A program made the position numbers and the translations under genes. Below the pieces are notes generated by a model, which did not search any database, was not told the origin of the DNA, and saw only the letters and a list, made by a program, of their open reading frames with translations. Source: JADJPO01 sp963724535 (GTDB lineage: Bacteria; Actinomycetota; Actinomycetes; Actinomycetales; Kineosporiaceae). From it: DNA of 64,000 nucleotides. Every line of letters begins with the position of its first letter. The first letter of the stretch is position 1. The DNA is taken from contig CAVRVD010000014.1 in the NCBI GenBank assembly GCA_963724535.1, forward strand, positions 248,001 through 312,000, read 5' to 3'. Shown here one piece after another: positions 51,650 through 60,157 of this stretch.

Positions 51650-53587
51650 TCACCCCGACTTCTGCAGGATCATCCCCGAGTGCGGTCCGAGCTGCTGCGG
51701 TCCGGCGGACCCGCCGCCGGCGGTGCGCGCCGCCGCCGGCGGGGTGACGGTGACCGTCCCGTCCGTGGGGTTCACCGCCACCCAGGCCGAGGCGTACTCC
51801 CGGGTCCAGGCTCCCGAGCCCAGCCGGACCGGCGCGCTCGCGGCGCCGAGCGGCCAGGTCATTTCGGGCAGCGTGGAGAACGACCGGTAGTCGTCCGCCG
51901 CGGCCCCGGTCATCGAGGGCATCCAGTACGCGTCGCCGTCGCCGCGGACCAGCACGCTGGCGTAGCCGTAGAGCAGCGCCTTGCGGTCCCCGGCGTCGGC
52001 GCGGGTGATCGCCACGCTGATCCCGGGCGAGGCCATCTGGTCGGTCTGCTCGAGCCAGCCCTGACCGTTCCAGTACCCCACGAACTGTCCGTCGCCGAAG
52101 TGGACGAAGTTCTCCTCCATCCCGCCGCCGTAGCGTGAATGGGCGGCCCAGCGGCCCGGGTAGAGCCGCGCGTCGGAGATGTTCGGGACGAGCCGCTTGC
52201 CGCGCGCCTGCAGGGCGGAGCCGGCCCGGTCGATCAGGGTCTGCAGCCCGGCGCGGATCTTGGCGTCGCTCTCCTGCCGGGACGACGTCCCCGCCATCCG
52301 GGCGTCGGAGTAGCGCAGGCTGCTCAGGTCGTTGTCGGCCAGCACTCCGTCCCAGGGGCCTTGCGACACGCTGCGCACCACGGTGTCGACCCAGGCCTGC
52401 TGGTAGCCGTCGTCCCACACGGCCATCTGCCAGTGTCCGGGGTAGTCACGCCACTCGATCCGGTTGCCCGAGGTGTCGGTGGCGAACCAGGATGGCGTCG
52501 CCGCCGAGTGCAGGACACCGCCGGAGCGGTTGGTGGCGCTGTCCGAGGTACGGGTGCTGGACAGGCATTGGTACATCAGCACGATGACCGACGGGTCGCG
52601 CTGCTTCAGCCGCGCCGCCATCGCGCCGTCCCACTGGTTGAGCACGACCACGCTGTAGGTGCCCGGCGCGGCGTCGATCTCCGCGGCACTGAGCTGGCGC
52701 CCGATCGAGTAGAGGAACCCGCGCCGTCCTGGCGAGCCGGACGGCGGTGGCAGGACATCGGCGGGTGGGTCGGTGGCGGGTCGGGAGTCGGCGGGTGGGT
52801 CGGTGGCGGGTCGGGAGTCGGCGGGTGGGTCGGTCGCGGGTCGGGAGTCGGCGGGTGAGTCGGTCGCGGGAGCGGAGTCGACGGGAGCGGAGTCGACGGG
52901 AGCGGAGTCGACGGGAGCGGAGTCGACGGGAGCGGAGTCGACGGGAGCGGGATCCCCGGCCGTCGGGTCCATGGGTGGCTGCTGCCCCGGGGCAGCCTGA
53001 GCCGGGCGGTCCGCCGCGACCGTCGACAGGGGCTGCGCACCCACGGGCAGGGGGGATGCCGGGGGCGCCGACGGGAGCGCGTTCTGTCCGCTGTCCGCCG
53101 AGTCTTCGGCGGGGTCCTTCGTGGGCCTGTCCGCGATCGCCGGGGCCGAGGCCGAGGGCATCCCGGCCTGGGCACGCCGGGTGCCGGAGGAGTTGCGGGG
53201 GGTCGGCGCGGCCTCGGTGGAGGGTGCGGCCCCGACCGTCGCAGCCGTCGTCCCGGCCGTCGTCCCGGCCGGGGTCGGCGACACTGCCGCGGAGGGAGCT
53301 GGGCTCGGGGTCGCGTCGAGCACGGTCACGGCCTGGTCCGTTCCCGCCGGCCGGGTCAGCACCACGGCCAGGACGACGGCCAGCACGCAGAGCAGGACGA
53401 CGGCGGTGAGCACCGGTCCGCGCCGCCAGCGGGTGGCGACCGGGACCGCCTCGCTGCCGGGGGAGCGACGCCGTGCCCGACGGGTCGAGGAGTCGGCACG
53501 TTCCGGGGCGAGCCGCCCGGTCGGTCGGGGCGTGGCCGTGGGCCGCTCCACCACCAGCAGACGGTCCTGGTGCGGGGCCAAGCTCAC
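51650..53587 (-). CDS. Membrane-anchored GHL15-like putative glycoside hydrolase with a repeat stalk
   Basis: A 645-residue type II membrane protein. Residues 1-55 are cytoplasmic and basic, 57-77 form one membrane segment, and about 80-290 are a Pro/Ala/Asp/Ser stalk. The stalk includes six PVDSA units and three DSRPATDPPA units, from DNA repeats at 52761-52945. From about 292 the domain GRRGFLYSIGRQLSAAEIDAAPGTYSVVVLNQWDG opens a barrel resembling the putative glycoside hydrolase family GHL15, with YQCLSSTR, WFATDTSGNRIEWRDYPGHWQM and WDGVLADNDL (the likely catalytic Asp, near 416). It probably trims or releases surface polysaccharide; that is inference. Its start overlaps the upstream GT4 stop by 4 bases. 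Confidence 0.8.
   Translation of the reverse strand: MSLAPHQDRLLVVERPTATPRPTGRLAPERADSSTRRARRRSPGSEAVPVATRWRRGPVLTAVVLLCVLAVVLAVVLTRPAGTDQAVTVLDATPSPAPSAAVSPTPAGTTAGTTAATVGAAPSTEAAPTPRNSSGTRRAQAGMPSASAPAIADRPTKDPAEDSADSGQNALPSAPPASPLPVGAQPLSTVAADRPAQAAPGQQPPMDPTAGDPAPVDSAPVDSAPVDSAPVDSAPVDSAPATDSPADSRPATDPPADSRPATDPPADSRPATDPPADVLPPPSGSPGRRGFLYSIGRQLSAAEIDAAPGTYSVVVLNQWDGAMAARLKQRDPSVIVLMYQCLSSTRTSDSATNRSGGVLHSAATPSWFATDTSGNRIEWRDYPGHWQMAVWDDGYQQAWVDTVVRSVSQGPWDGVLADNDLSSLRYSDARMAGTSSRQESDAKIRAGLQTLIDRAGSALQARGKRLVPNISDARLYPGRWAAHSRYGGGMEENFVHFGDGQFVGYWNGQGWLEQTDQMASPGISVAITRADAGDRKALLYGYASVLVRGDGDAYWMPSMTGAAADDYRSFSTLPEMTWPLGAASAPVRLGSGAWTREYASAWVAVNPTDGTVTVTPPAAARTAGGGSAGPQQLGPHSGMILQKSG
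52761..52860. repeat. 30-bp coding tandem repeat in the GHL15 stalk
   Basis: Three 30-bp units at 52761-52790, 52791-52820 and 52821-52850 with one base difference, followed by a partial fourth. On the gene strand they encode DSRPATDPPA repeats. Confidence 0.92.
52871..52945. repeat. 15-bp coding tandem repeat, five exact copies
   Basis: AGCGGAGTCGACGGG occurs five times without mismatch from 52871 to 52945. On the gene strand it encodes PVDSA repeats in the stalk of the GHL15-like protein. Exact identity suggests recent expansion. Confidence 0.95.
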
Positions 53588-54840
53588 CCGCTCGAGGCTA
53601 CCGGCCGGCGTCGACGCTTCTCTTTACGCAGTCCAAAGTAAAGATCAAGGTGGCGTTCGAGGCAGGTCTGCACGGAGAACCGGTCGTGGGCGTACCTGCT
53701 CAGCTCGGCCGAGCGCGCGCTCCGCTGCCCGCCACCGGTCCGGACCAGCTCACTCAGGGCGCCGGCCAGCGCCGCGTCGTCGTCCGGCGGGACCAGACGA
53801 CCCCGACCGGCGAGCATGTCCGCCACCCCGCCGACGTCGGTGGCGAGGACGGGCAGCCCCGAGGCCATCGCCTCGATCAGCACCAGGGGCTGCTGCTCCA
53901 TCCGGGCGGGCAGCACGAATGCGTCGTGGTGAGCCATCAGCTGCGGGACGTCGGTGCGGAAGCCGAGGAAGGTGACCCGTTCGGCCAGGCCCAGGTCGTC
54001 ACGCAGGCGCTCCAGAGCAAGGCGATGCGGTCCGTCGCCGGCGACGGTGAGGGTGTGCCGTGCGCCGTCCGGACCCGTCGGCTGCCGGGCGAGCGCCCGC
54101 AGCAGCACGTCGACACCCTTGCGCTCGACGAGCAGGCCCACGAACAACAACCGCCCGGTTCCGGCGTCCTCGGTGCGGTCGGCGAGAGCGGGAAGGTCCA
54201 GGCCGTTGTCGATGTGTACGACCCTGCCGACCGGGACGTGCAGGCGCCCGACCAGGAAGTCGGCCAGCGGCTGCGCGACCGCCACGGTCCGGTCCACGGC
54301 CCGGGCCACGACGGCGTCGGCGGCCAGTACGGTGCGGGTGTAGCGCGACGGGCCGGGCGCGGCAGGGTCGTCCAGCCAGGCCTGGGTCACATCGTCCGGT
54401 AGCCCGTGGTAGGTGTGCACGACGGTCGGTCGGGGTCGCCCGCGTAGGGCGGTCGGCGTGCCGAGCCGGGCGCAGACCAGCCCGGAGCGGCGGTCCTGGG
54501 CGTGGACGACGTCCGGGTGCCAGTCCAGGATGCGTCGCCGGGCGGCCAAGATCGCCCTCCCGGCTCCCTTGCCCTCGATGCGGGACTCGCTGAGCAGACC
54601 CTGGACCCGGTCCAGGCCACGGGCAGGCGGGGGCGCGAACAGCCTCACCTCGAATCCCGCACGCTCGGCCAGTGCCGCAGCCAGGGCCACGGTGACGTCC
54701 ACCGGACCACCGCGGTCCTGGGTGAGCACGAAGGCCACCCGCCGCACACCGCCAGGGCCTGACGGGTCGGCGGTCGAGGAGGCGAACCGTGGGACAGGAC
54801 GGTCAGGGATCCGGGCATCCGGCAGCGAGGGCTCGCTCAC
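53584..54840 (-). CDS. Family 4 glycosyltransferase, first gene of the polysaccharide run
   Basis: A 418-residue GT-B enzyme. After a 30-residue Pro-rich lead, the acceptor domain reads RRVAFVLTQDRGGPVDVTVALAAALAERAG, then HAQDRRSGLVCARLG. The donor domain has LLFVGLLVERKGVDVLLRAL, LTVAGDGPHRLALERL and MEQQPLVLIEAMASGLPVLATDVGG with the E-x7-E pair. GTG 54840 is the start of the ten-gene minus-strand series. The 108 bases between it and the divergent GT2 gene hold a TAATGT-like hexamer (54874-54879, plus strand) and should be the promoter region for both directions. Confidence 0.9.
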   Translation of the reverse strand: MSEPSLPDARIPDRPVPRFASSTADPSGPGGVRRVAFVLTQDRGGPVDVTVALAAALAERAGFEVRLFAPPPARGLDRVQGLLSESRIEGKGAGRAILAARRRILDWHPDVVHAQDRRSGLVCARLGTPTALRGRPRPTVVHTYHGLPDDVTQAWLDDPAAPGPSRYTRTVLAADAVVARAVDRTVAVAQPLADFLVGRLHVPVGRVVHIDNGLDLPALADRTEDAGTGRLLFVGLLVERKGVDVLLRALARQPTGPDGARHTLTVAGDGPHRLALERLRDDLGLAERVTFLGFRTDVPQLMAHHDAFVLPARMEQQPLVLIEAMASGLPVLATDVGGVADMLAGRGRLVPPDDDAALAGALSELVRTGGGQRSARSAELSRYAHDRFSVQTCLERHLDLYFGLRKEKRRRRPVASSG

Positions 54841-54948
54841 CGGCCAATCGGCCGCATCCGGTCGCCCCGCTGGATAATGTCGTGACGGATCACCTCATCA
54901 CTATCCCAGGGCCGTCCGCCCCCCGGGGTCTCAACGTTGGAGGACCAC

Positions 54949-56094
54949 GTGATCGCGCGGGAGGCGCCGCCGACGGCATCGGTTCTCATGCCCGCCTACT
55001 GCGAACAGGCGGGCATCGCCTCCTCGTTGCAGCGGGTCGCGACGGCCGTGTCGGACCTGTCGCGCTACGCCTGGGAGATCGTGGTCGTGGACGACGGGTC
55101 GAGCGACGCCACGTCCGAGCAGGTCCGGCGGGCGGCGACGACGATCGAGGTACCGGTCCGGTTGGTCCGCCACGTGGTCAACCAGGGCCTGGGTGGGGCC
55201 CTGAGGACCGGGTTCGCCCACACTCGTGGAGTCCTGGTCGTGGTGCTGGACAGCGACCTGTCCTACCACGAGGACCACATCGCCCGACTGGTCCGGACCT
55301 GGGAGGAGACCCGCGCCCACGTGGTGGTCGCCTCCCCGTATATGGACGGCGGACGCAGCACGGGCGTGCCATCGACGCTGGAACGGCGCTCCCGGATCGC
55401 CAACCGGATCCTGTCCCGGGCCGCGCTGGAGGACATCAAGACGCTGACCGGGATGGTCCGCTGCTACGACGGACCCTTCGTCCGCGGCCTGTCGCTCAAG
55501 GCCGTCGACGTCGACATCAACGTCGAGATCCTCTACAAGACCCAGCTGCTGCGCGGCACCATCGTCGAGATCCCCGCGCACCTGGACTGGTCCGGGATGG
55601 CTCACCGGGCCGCCCGGGGCGCGGTGCTGTCGCGGCGGGGGCGGTGGAACACCGCCAAGTCCTTGGTGCTGACCTACCTGTTCCGCCCGTTCTGGTTCCC
55701 GCTGGTCCCGGCCCTGGTTCTCGGCGGGGTCGGGCTGGTGCTCGCCGCCGTCGGTCGGCTCGGCTGGCAGGGACTGGCCGTGACCTGCCTGGTGCTCGCG
55801 GTGATGCTCGCGGCGACCTCGCTCGGCATGCTGCAGGCCAAGCGGTACTTCGAGGAGCTGTACTTCCTCGGCGCCCGGATGCCCGGTCCGGCGGTCGGCG
55901 GGGACGCGGCGTTCGCGCATCCGAGCACCGACACAGGGCTGGGCGAGCCCGAGCGGGAAACGGGCCCGGTACCGAGCGACCAGGCCCGGTTCAGCGCGGT
56001 TGAGCCGAACGATCCGACGTCGGGGAGGTGGTCGGCGCCGGTTCGTCGACCGGACGAAGACGCGGGCCCGGCAGGGTCGGCAACAGGGACCTGA
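54949..56094 (+). CDS. Family 2 glycosyltransferase with C-terminal membrane segments
   Basis: A 381-residue GT2 enzyme. TASVLMPAYCEQAGIASSLQRV, IVVVDDGSSDATSEQV and VVLDSDLSYHEDHI (DXD-type) form the catalytic core, and two membrane segments lie near 255-295. It resembles the GT2 at 13715 in plan. GTG 54949 is chosen because GGAGG lies five bases upstream; TTG 54937 would place that site inside the gene. The last 70 residues are disordered, and the final 104 bases overlap the 3' end of the convergent GT4 gene, an unusually long antisense coding overlap. Confidence 0.87.
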   Translation: MIAREAPPTASVLMPAYCEQAGIASSLQRVATAVSDLSRYAWEIVVVDDGSSDATSEQVRRAATTIEVPVRLVRHVVNQGLGGALRTGFAHTRGVLVVVLDSDLSYHEDHIARLVRTWEETRAHVVVASPYMDGGRSTGVPSTLERRSRIANRILSRAALEDIKTLTGMVRCYDGPFVRGLSLKAVDVDINVEILYKTQLLRGTIVEIPAHLDWSGMAHRAARGAVLSRRGRWNTAKSLVLTYLFRPFWFPLVPALVLGGVGLVLAAVGRLGWQGLAVTCLVLAVMLAATSLGMLQAKRYFEELYFLGARMPGPAVGGDAAFAHPSTDTGLGEPERETGPVPSDQARFSAVEPNDPTSGRWSAPVRRPDEDAGPAGSATGT

Positions 56095-57166
56095 TCGCCT
56101 CGTCGGTGACCACCACCGCGCGGGCGCGGTCGAAGAGTGTGACGGCCCGGGCCCGGCCCCGTTGGCCCTCCCGATGGGCCAGCCCGCGGTCGCCCAGGCG
56201 CAGCACCAGTTCCCGGACCAAGGCCTGGGGGTCGCCCTTCGGGACCACGGCGCCGGCGTCGCCGACGCTCTCGGCCAGGCCGGCCACGTCGAAGCCGACG
56301 ACGCTGCGTTCGCAGGCCATCGACTCCAGCGGCACCAGCGCCATGCCCTCCCAGCGAGAGGGCACCGCCACCACGTCGGCGGCGGCGTAGTAGTCCTCAG
56401 GGACGTCGGTGGCGCCGACCAGCCGCGTGCCGGCCGGGAGCTGGTCGGTCAGCACCGGCCGGTCCGGGCCGTCCCCGACCAGGAGCAGTTGGGCGTCCGG
56501 GACCGCGGTCCGCACCTGCGGCCAGGCCCGCAGCAGCAGGTCCTGACCCTTCTGTCGGGTCAGCCGTCCCACACACACCGCGATCGGGCCGTCGCCCAGG
56601 CCGAGCCGGTCCCGGGCTGCCCCCCGGTCCTGAGGGACGAACCGGTGCACGTCCACCCCGTTGGGGGCGACCACGCTGCGTCGGGGCTCGATCCCGTGCC
56701 GGTAGCCCTCGTGCAGCTCGCCGCCGCTGACCGCCACCATCAGGTCGGTCCAGCGCACCGCCACCCGCTCCCAGATCGTGGACACCCTGCCGAGCACGCC
56801 CCCAGTGGCATGGAATGACCAGGCGTGCGGCTGGAACACCGTGGGGACCTGACCCCGGATGGCGAGCCGGCCGGCCAGTCCGGCCTTGGAGCTGTGCAGA
56901 TGCAGCACATCCGGTCGGACCTCGCGGACCACCGCACGCAGCTGACGGGCCTCGGCCACCGAGGAGGCACCGGGAGAGCGGGACGCCCTCCACGGATGGA
57001 CGGTGATCCCGTCCTCGGCAACGGCGGCGCCGAGCCAGCCGTCCGGGGGGCAGGCCACGTGCACGTCCCAGCCGTTGGCGTGCTGGAACGTGGCGAGGTC
57101 GGCCAGCACCCGGGCCACTCCCTCGGAGACCGGTTGGGAGACGTGCAGGATCCGTCGGGTCGTCAT
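55991..57166 (-). CDS. Family 4 glycosyltransferase
   Basis: A 391-residue GT-B enzyme. RRILHVSQPVSEGVARVLADLA and HLHSSKAGLAGRLA (acceptor domain) are followed by VVAPNGVDVHRFVPQDR, CVGRLTRQKGQDLLLRAW, LLLVGDGPDRPVL and SRWEGMALVPLESMACERSVVGFDV (donor domain, E-x7-E kept). ATG 57166 lies 2 bases after the stop of the deacetylase fusion gene; GTG 57172 would overlap that stop by 4 bases and is equally usual. The C-terminal 30 residues are Pro/Ser-rich and lie in the convergent overlap with the GT2 gene. Confidence 0.9.
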   Translation of the reverse strand: MTTRRILHVSQPVSEGVARVLADLATFQHANGWDVHVACPPDGWLGAAVAEDGITVHPWRASRSPGASSVAEARQLRAVVREVRPDVLHLHSSKAGLAGRLAIRGQVPTVFQPHAWSFHATGGVLGRVSTIWERVAVRWTDLMVAVSGGELHEGYRHGIEPRRSVVAPNGVDVHRFVPQDRGAARDRLGLGDGPIAVCVGRLTRQKGQDLLLRAWPQVRTAVPDAQLLLVGDGPDRPVLTDQLPAGTRLVGATDVPEDYYAAADVVAVPSRWEGMALVPLESMACERSVVGFDVAGLAESVGDAGAVVPKGDPQALVRELVLRLGDRGLAHREGQRGRARAVTLFDRARAVVVTDEAIRSLLPTLPGPRLRPVDEPAPTTSPTSDRSAQPR

Positions 57167-57168
57167 GA

Positions 57169-59745
57169 TCACCGCTGGCGAGTTGGTGGTGTGGTGGACG
57201 GGGAGTGGTGCTCGTCGTGCGGTCCGCTGATCCCGGCGTCCGAGGCGTCGCGCACGCGCAGCCGGCGTGCTCCCACCCGGCGCGCGTGCTCGGCGGTGCC
57301 GACCACGTCGAACTCGGCGGTCAGCCGGGACAGGACATGGTCGAGCACCTGCTGCTTGTCGCCCGAGCTCAGCGCCATGCCCGGGAAGAACTCCAGTCCC
57401 GGTGCGTCCTTGGCGTCGAGGATGTCCAGCGGGTGCAGCAGGATGCTGGGCTCGACCCGCATCAGGTGGCACATCCGCAACGAGGCGTCCAGATAGCGCC
57501 GGGCCAACGCAGGGTTGACCTGGTGGGCGTGCAGCACGTAGCTGACGTGGATCGGCACCTTGGCCACCGGCATCGTGGTCACCGGCAGCTCGACCAGCCC
57601 GACTGCGCCCCGGCTCCCTGCGTGCCGGTCCGGGGGCGGGGTCGCGGCGGTACGCCACCGGTACGGGCCGACCGGCCGCCGGCCCTCTCGGGCCGAGCCG
57701 AACAGGGCCCGCCGCTGTTCGCGGTCGGCGGCGGACAGCGTGGCGCTACGGAAGTAGTAGGCGCGGGCCAGCGGGCCGATCCAGGTCGGCAGCGTCGTGG
57801 CGTCATAGGCGTAGCCACGCCGCTCCAGCAGCTCCAGCAGCGTCGGCGAGAGGCTGTAGCCCGGTCCGCGGAACCCGATCGGTCGCGCAGCGCCGGCCGC
57901 GACGATCGCCTCCTCGGTGCGGGCCAGCTCGTCCTCGAGCCGGTCCCGGGAGTACAGGTGCAGCCACGGCTCGTGCTCGAAGGAATGGTTGGCGACCTCG
58001 TGCCCGGCCCCGGCCAGCGAGGCGACGAACGCGGCACCCTCGTCGGTTGCCGCGTCGTGGCCGACCACGAACACCGACGCGGTGATCCCGTGCCGGCCGT
58101 AGGTGTCCAGGATCCGGGGACCGAGGGCATCCACGTAGCTCGGCCGGGACTCCCAGGCCGGGTCGCCATGCGTCTTCAGGTACGACCAGAGGTCGTCCGC
58201 GTCCAGGCTGACACTCGCGGTCGGTCGCTCGGACACCGCGGGGGCCTTCGGGGCCGTGCTGTCCGGACGGCGCAGCCGCACCCGGTCCCGGACGGTGGCC
58301 ATGCTCAGCCGCGGTACGGGCGACGTCGTTGTGCTCGAGACCGGTTGCGGGGCAGGGAGTTCGCCGTCCGCGGACGGTACTGCGTCGTCGAGGATCTGGG
58401 TGAGGGCCCGCTCGGCCAGGGTGAGGGTGGTCTCGACGTTCAGGGTGCCGGCGGTGACCTGAGCGCTGCTGGCCAGGTAGAGACCGGCGGCGCCGGTGCG
58501 GACCGGTGGGGCCGCCTGGCCCCAGCCGGGTACCGGCACTGGCATCACGTGCCGGGCGCGGGCCAGCCGGGTGGCCAGGACGTCGTCCGGACCCAGCTGG
58601 GGGTAGCGGACCAGCAGGTCCGACACCGCGTGCCGGCAGATCTCGTCGGGGTCGTCGTCGAAGGCGGGGTCGTCCGGCGCGCAGTAGCGCGGGAGGTAGA
58701 CCAGGTGGTGCCCGGCCGTCTGGCCCAGGTGATCCGGGTCCACCAGATTGGTCATCTCCACCACGGCGGTGTACGGGGTGTCGTCGGTGACGTAGGTCAG
58801 ATAGCCACCGGTCACCGGTCGGCGCAGCACCACCGAGACGCACACGCAGCCCAGATAGCGCACCTGCTCCAGGCGGGAGCGCCAGGCCGCCTCGACGTGC
58901 TGGCCGGCTAGCTGCAGCGCCACCGGGCCCGGCGTGGCCAGCACCACCGTGTCGGCGTCGACCGACTCGGGGTTCTGCGGCGACAACGCGCCGCGGGTGG
59001 TCAGCTCGACCCGCCAGCGGCCGTCGCCGGTCCGCACCAGGCCGGTGGCGGCGGTTCCGGTGCGCACGTCGACGCCGGCGGCGGTCAGCTGGTCGGACAG
59101 GCGTCCCAACACCTCGGCGTAGCCGCCTTCGACCCAGCCGAACCGGTCACCGTCCCCGCCGCGCAGCCGGGCGACCAGCAGCCTGCGGAACGTGGATCGG
59201 ATGAACTGCGCCGAGGCCGCCTCGGCCTCCTCACCGAGCTTGGCCCGCAGCAGCGGAAGCCAGAGCTCGGTGGTGGCCCGCCTGCCCGACCAGCGGCGCA
59301 GCCACGCGGCCGAGGTGGTCCGGTCGCCGCCGGCGACCGGCAGAACGGCGCCCAGACCGACCGTCAGGCCGACCCGCAGCCGCGAGAGCGGGTCCAGGAC
59401 GGGTAACCGGAGCAGGTCCAGTACGCTGGACATCGGGTGCACCCGGCCGTCGGCCAGCAGCTCGGAGCGCACCGTGGTGAAGTTCAGTGCCGTGCCGAGA
59501 CCGAGGTCGGTCAGCAGCTCGACGACCCGGCGGTCCTGGCCGAGTACCACGTGGTAGAAGCGGTCCCAGGTCACCGGCCCTGCCGGGGTCTCGATCGTCC
59601 ACGCCGAGGCCAGGCCCCCGAGCGCCGGCGCCGCCTCCAGGAGGGTGACGGTGCGCCCGCGGTCGGCGAGTCCGCGTGCCAGCGCAGCGCCGAGCATCCC
59701 CCCGCCGATGACGGTCACCTGCTCCGCGTCCTGCGAGGAGCTCAT
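57169..59745 (-). CDS. Fusion: FAD-dependent oxidoreductase + NodB-type polysaccharide deacetylase
   Basis: An 858-residue single frame. Residues 8-455 form an FAD oxidoreductase of the amine-oxidase/UDP-galactopyranose-mutase-like kind: VTVIGGGMLGAALARGLADRG (FAD loop, 9-29), EAAPALGGLASAW, DRFYHVVLGQDRRVVELL, FGWVEGGYAEVLGRL and the C-terminal LYLASSAQVTAGTLNVE. A 55-residue linker follows. Residues about 510-835 form a deacetylase: catalytic Asp in SVSLDADDLWSYLKTH, metal-binding HSFEH (about 585-589), GFRGPGYSLSP (about 623) and a C-terminal LLHPLDI. Both active sites appear complete. ATG 59745 has an AAAGG site six bases upstream. It probably edits an amino sugar of the surface glycan. 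It is the first gene of a pair with the GT4 below. Confidence 0.88.
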   Translation of the reverse strand: MSSSQDAEQVTVIGGGMLGAALARGLADRGRTVTLLEAAPALGGLASAWTIETPAGPVTWDRFYHVVLGQDRRVVELLTDLGLGTALNFTTVRSELLADGRVHPMSSVLDLLRLPVLDPLSRLRVGLTVGLGAVLPVAGGDRTTSAAWLRRWSGRRATTELWLPLLRAKLGEEAEAASAQFIRSTFRRLLVARLRGGDGDRFGWVEGGYAEVLGRLSDQLTAAGVDVRTGTAATGLVRTGDGRWRVELTTRGALSPQNPESVDADTVVLATPGPVALQLAGQHVEAAWRSRLEQVRYLGCVCVSVVLRRPVTGGYLTYVTDDTPYTAVVEMTNLVDPDHLGQTAGHHLVYLPRYCAPDDPAFDDDPDEICRHAVSDLLVRYPQLGPDDVLATRLARARHVMPVPVPGWGQAAPPVRTGAAGLYLASSAQVTAGTLNVETTLTLAERALTQILDDAVPSADGELPAPQPVSSTTTSPVPRLSMATVRDRVRLRRPDSTAPKAPAVSERPTASVSLDADDLWSYLKTHGDPAWESRPSYVDALGPRILDTYGRHGITASVFVVGHDAATDEGAAFVASLAGAGHEVANHSFEHEPWLHLYSRDRLEDELARTEEAIVAAGAARPIGFRGPGYSLSPTLLELLERRGYAYDATTLPTWIGPLARAYYFRSATLSAADREQRRALFGSAREGRRPVGPYRWRTAATPPPDRHAGSRGAVGLVELPVTTMPVAKVPIHVSYVLHAHQVNPALARRYLDASLRMCHLMRVEPSILLHPLDILDAKDAPGLEFFPGMALSSGDKQQVLDHVLSRLTAEFDVVGTAEHARRVGARRLRVRDASDAGISGPHDEHHSPSTTPPTRQR

Positions 59746-60157
59746 GTTCTGCCTTTCCGATGGCGCCATCGAGCTCGTCGGGCCGACGCGGTTCTCAGCC
59801 GATGGATCACGACAATGCAATCAGCACCCGGTGGCCCTCGACCACCGCTTCGATCAACCCGAGGTGACGGTTCCTCTCGACAACTGAACTACTTACCACG
59901 ATTCGGATCATCGTCTGTGACGAAGAGGTGCGGATTCCGCAAAGACGAGGTTAATCGGGGTCACTCGGTCACGGTGGGTAACCCCTCCGGAGAGGTCGAC
60001 AATAGCGGCATACCGACGCCGACACCGGGCGACGTGGGGCGTCTCACGTCGCGGGCGGCAGACGACGGCCGGTACTCGCTGCGCTACCGGCGCGGAGTGC
60101 ACGGCGCCCGTCGCGACCCGGGGCGGGCCGCCGTACGGGTGGTCCGCGGCAGGGCGA
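59746..60157. other. 412-base intergenic region with reduced GC
   Basis: No convincing gene. It lies between the RDD gene (which ends at 60158, reading toward it) and the start of the oxidoreductase-deacetylase gene at 59745, so it should hold that gene's promoter. The part from about 59870 to 60010 is visibly less GC-rich than the surroundings. It contains the MtrA-like box at 59968-59982. Confidence 0.7.
59968..59982 (-). promoter_or_regulatory. MtrA-like direct repeat upstream of the oxidoreductase-deacetylase gene
   Basis: On the minus strand the sequence reads GTTAC-CCACC-GTGAC, two GTnAC half-sites spaced by five bases, and a third GTGAC follows after three bases. This matches the direct-repeat form reported for the actinobacterial response regulator MtrA, which controls cell-wall genes. 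It is about 225 bases before the start codon. Binding is inferred. Confidence 0.4.

Noticed and set aside
57205..58911. A 568-codon plus-strand open frame across the oxidoreductase-deacetylase gene
   Set aside because: Low-complexity Arg/Gly/Val composition and no domain; the minus strand has two complete enzyme domains over the same bases.
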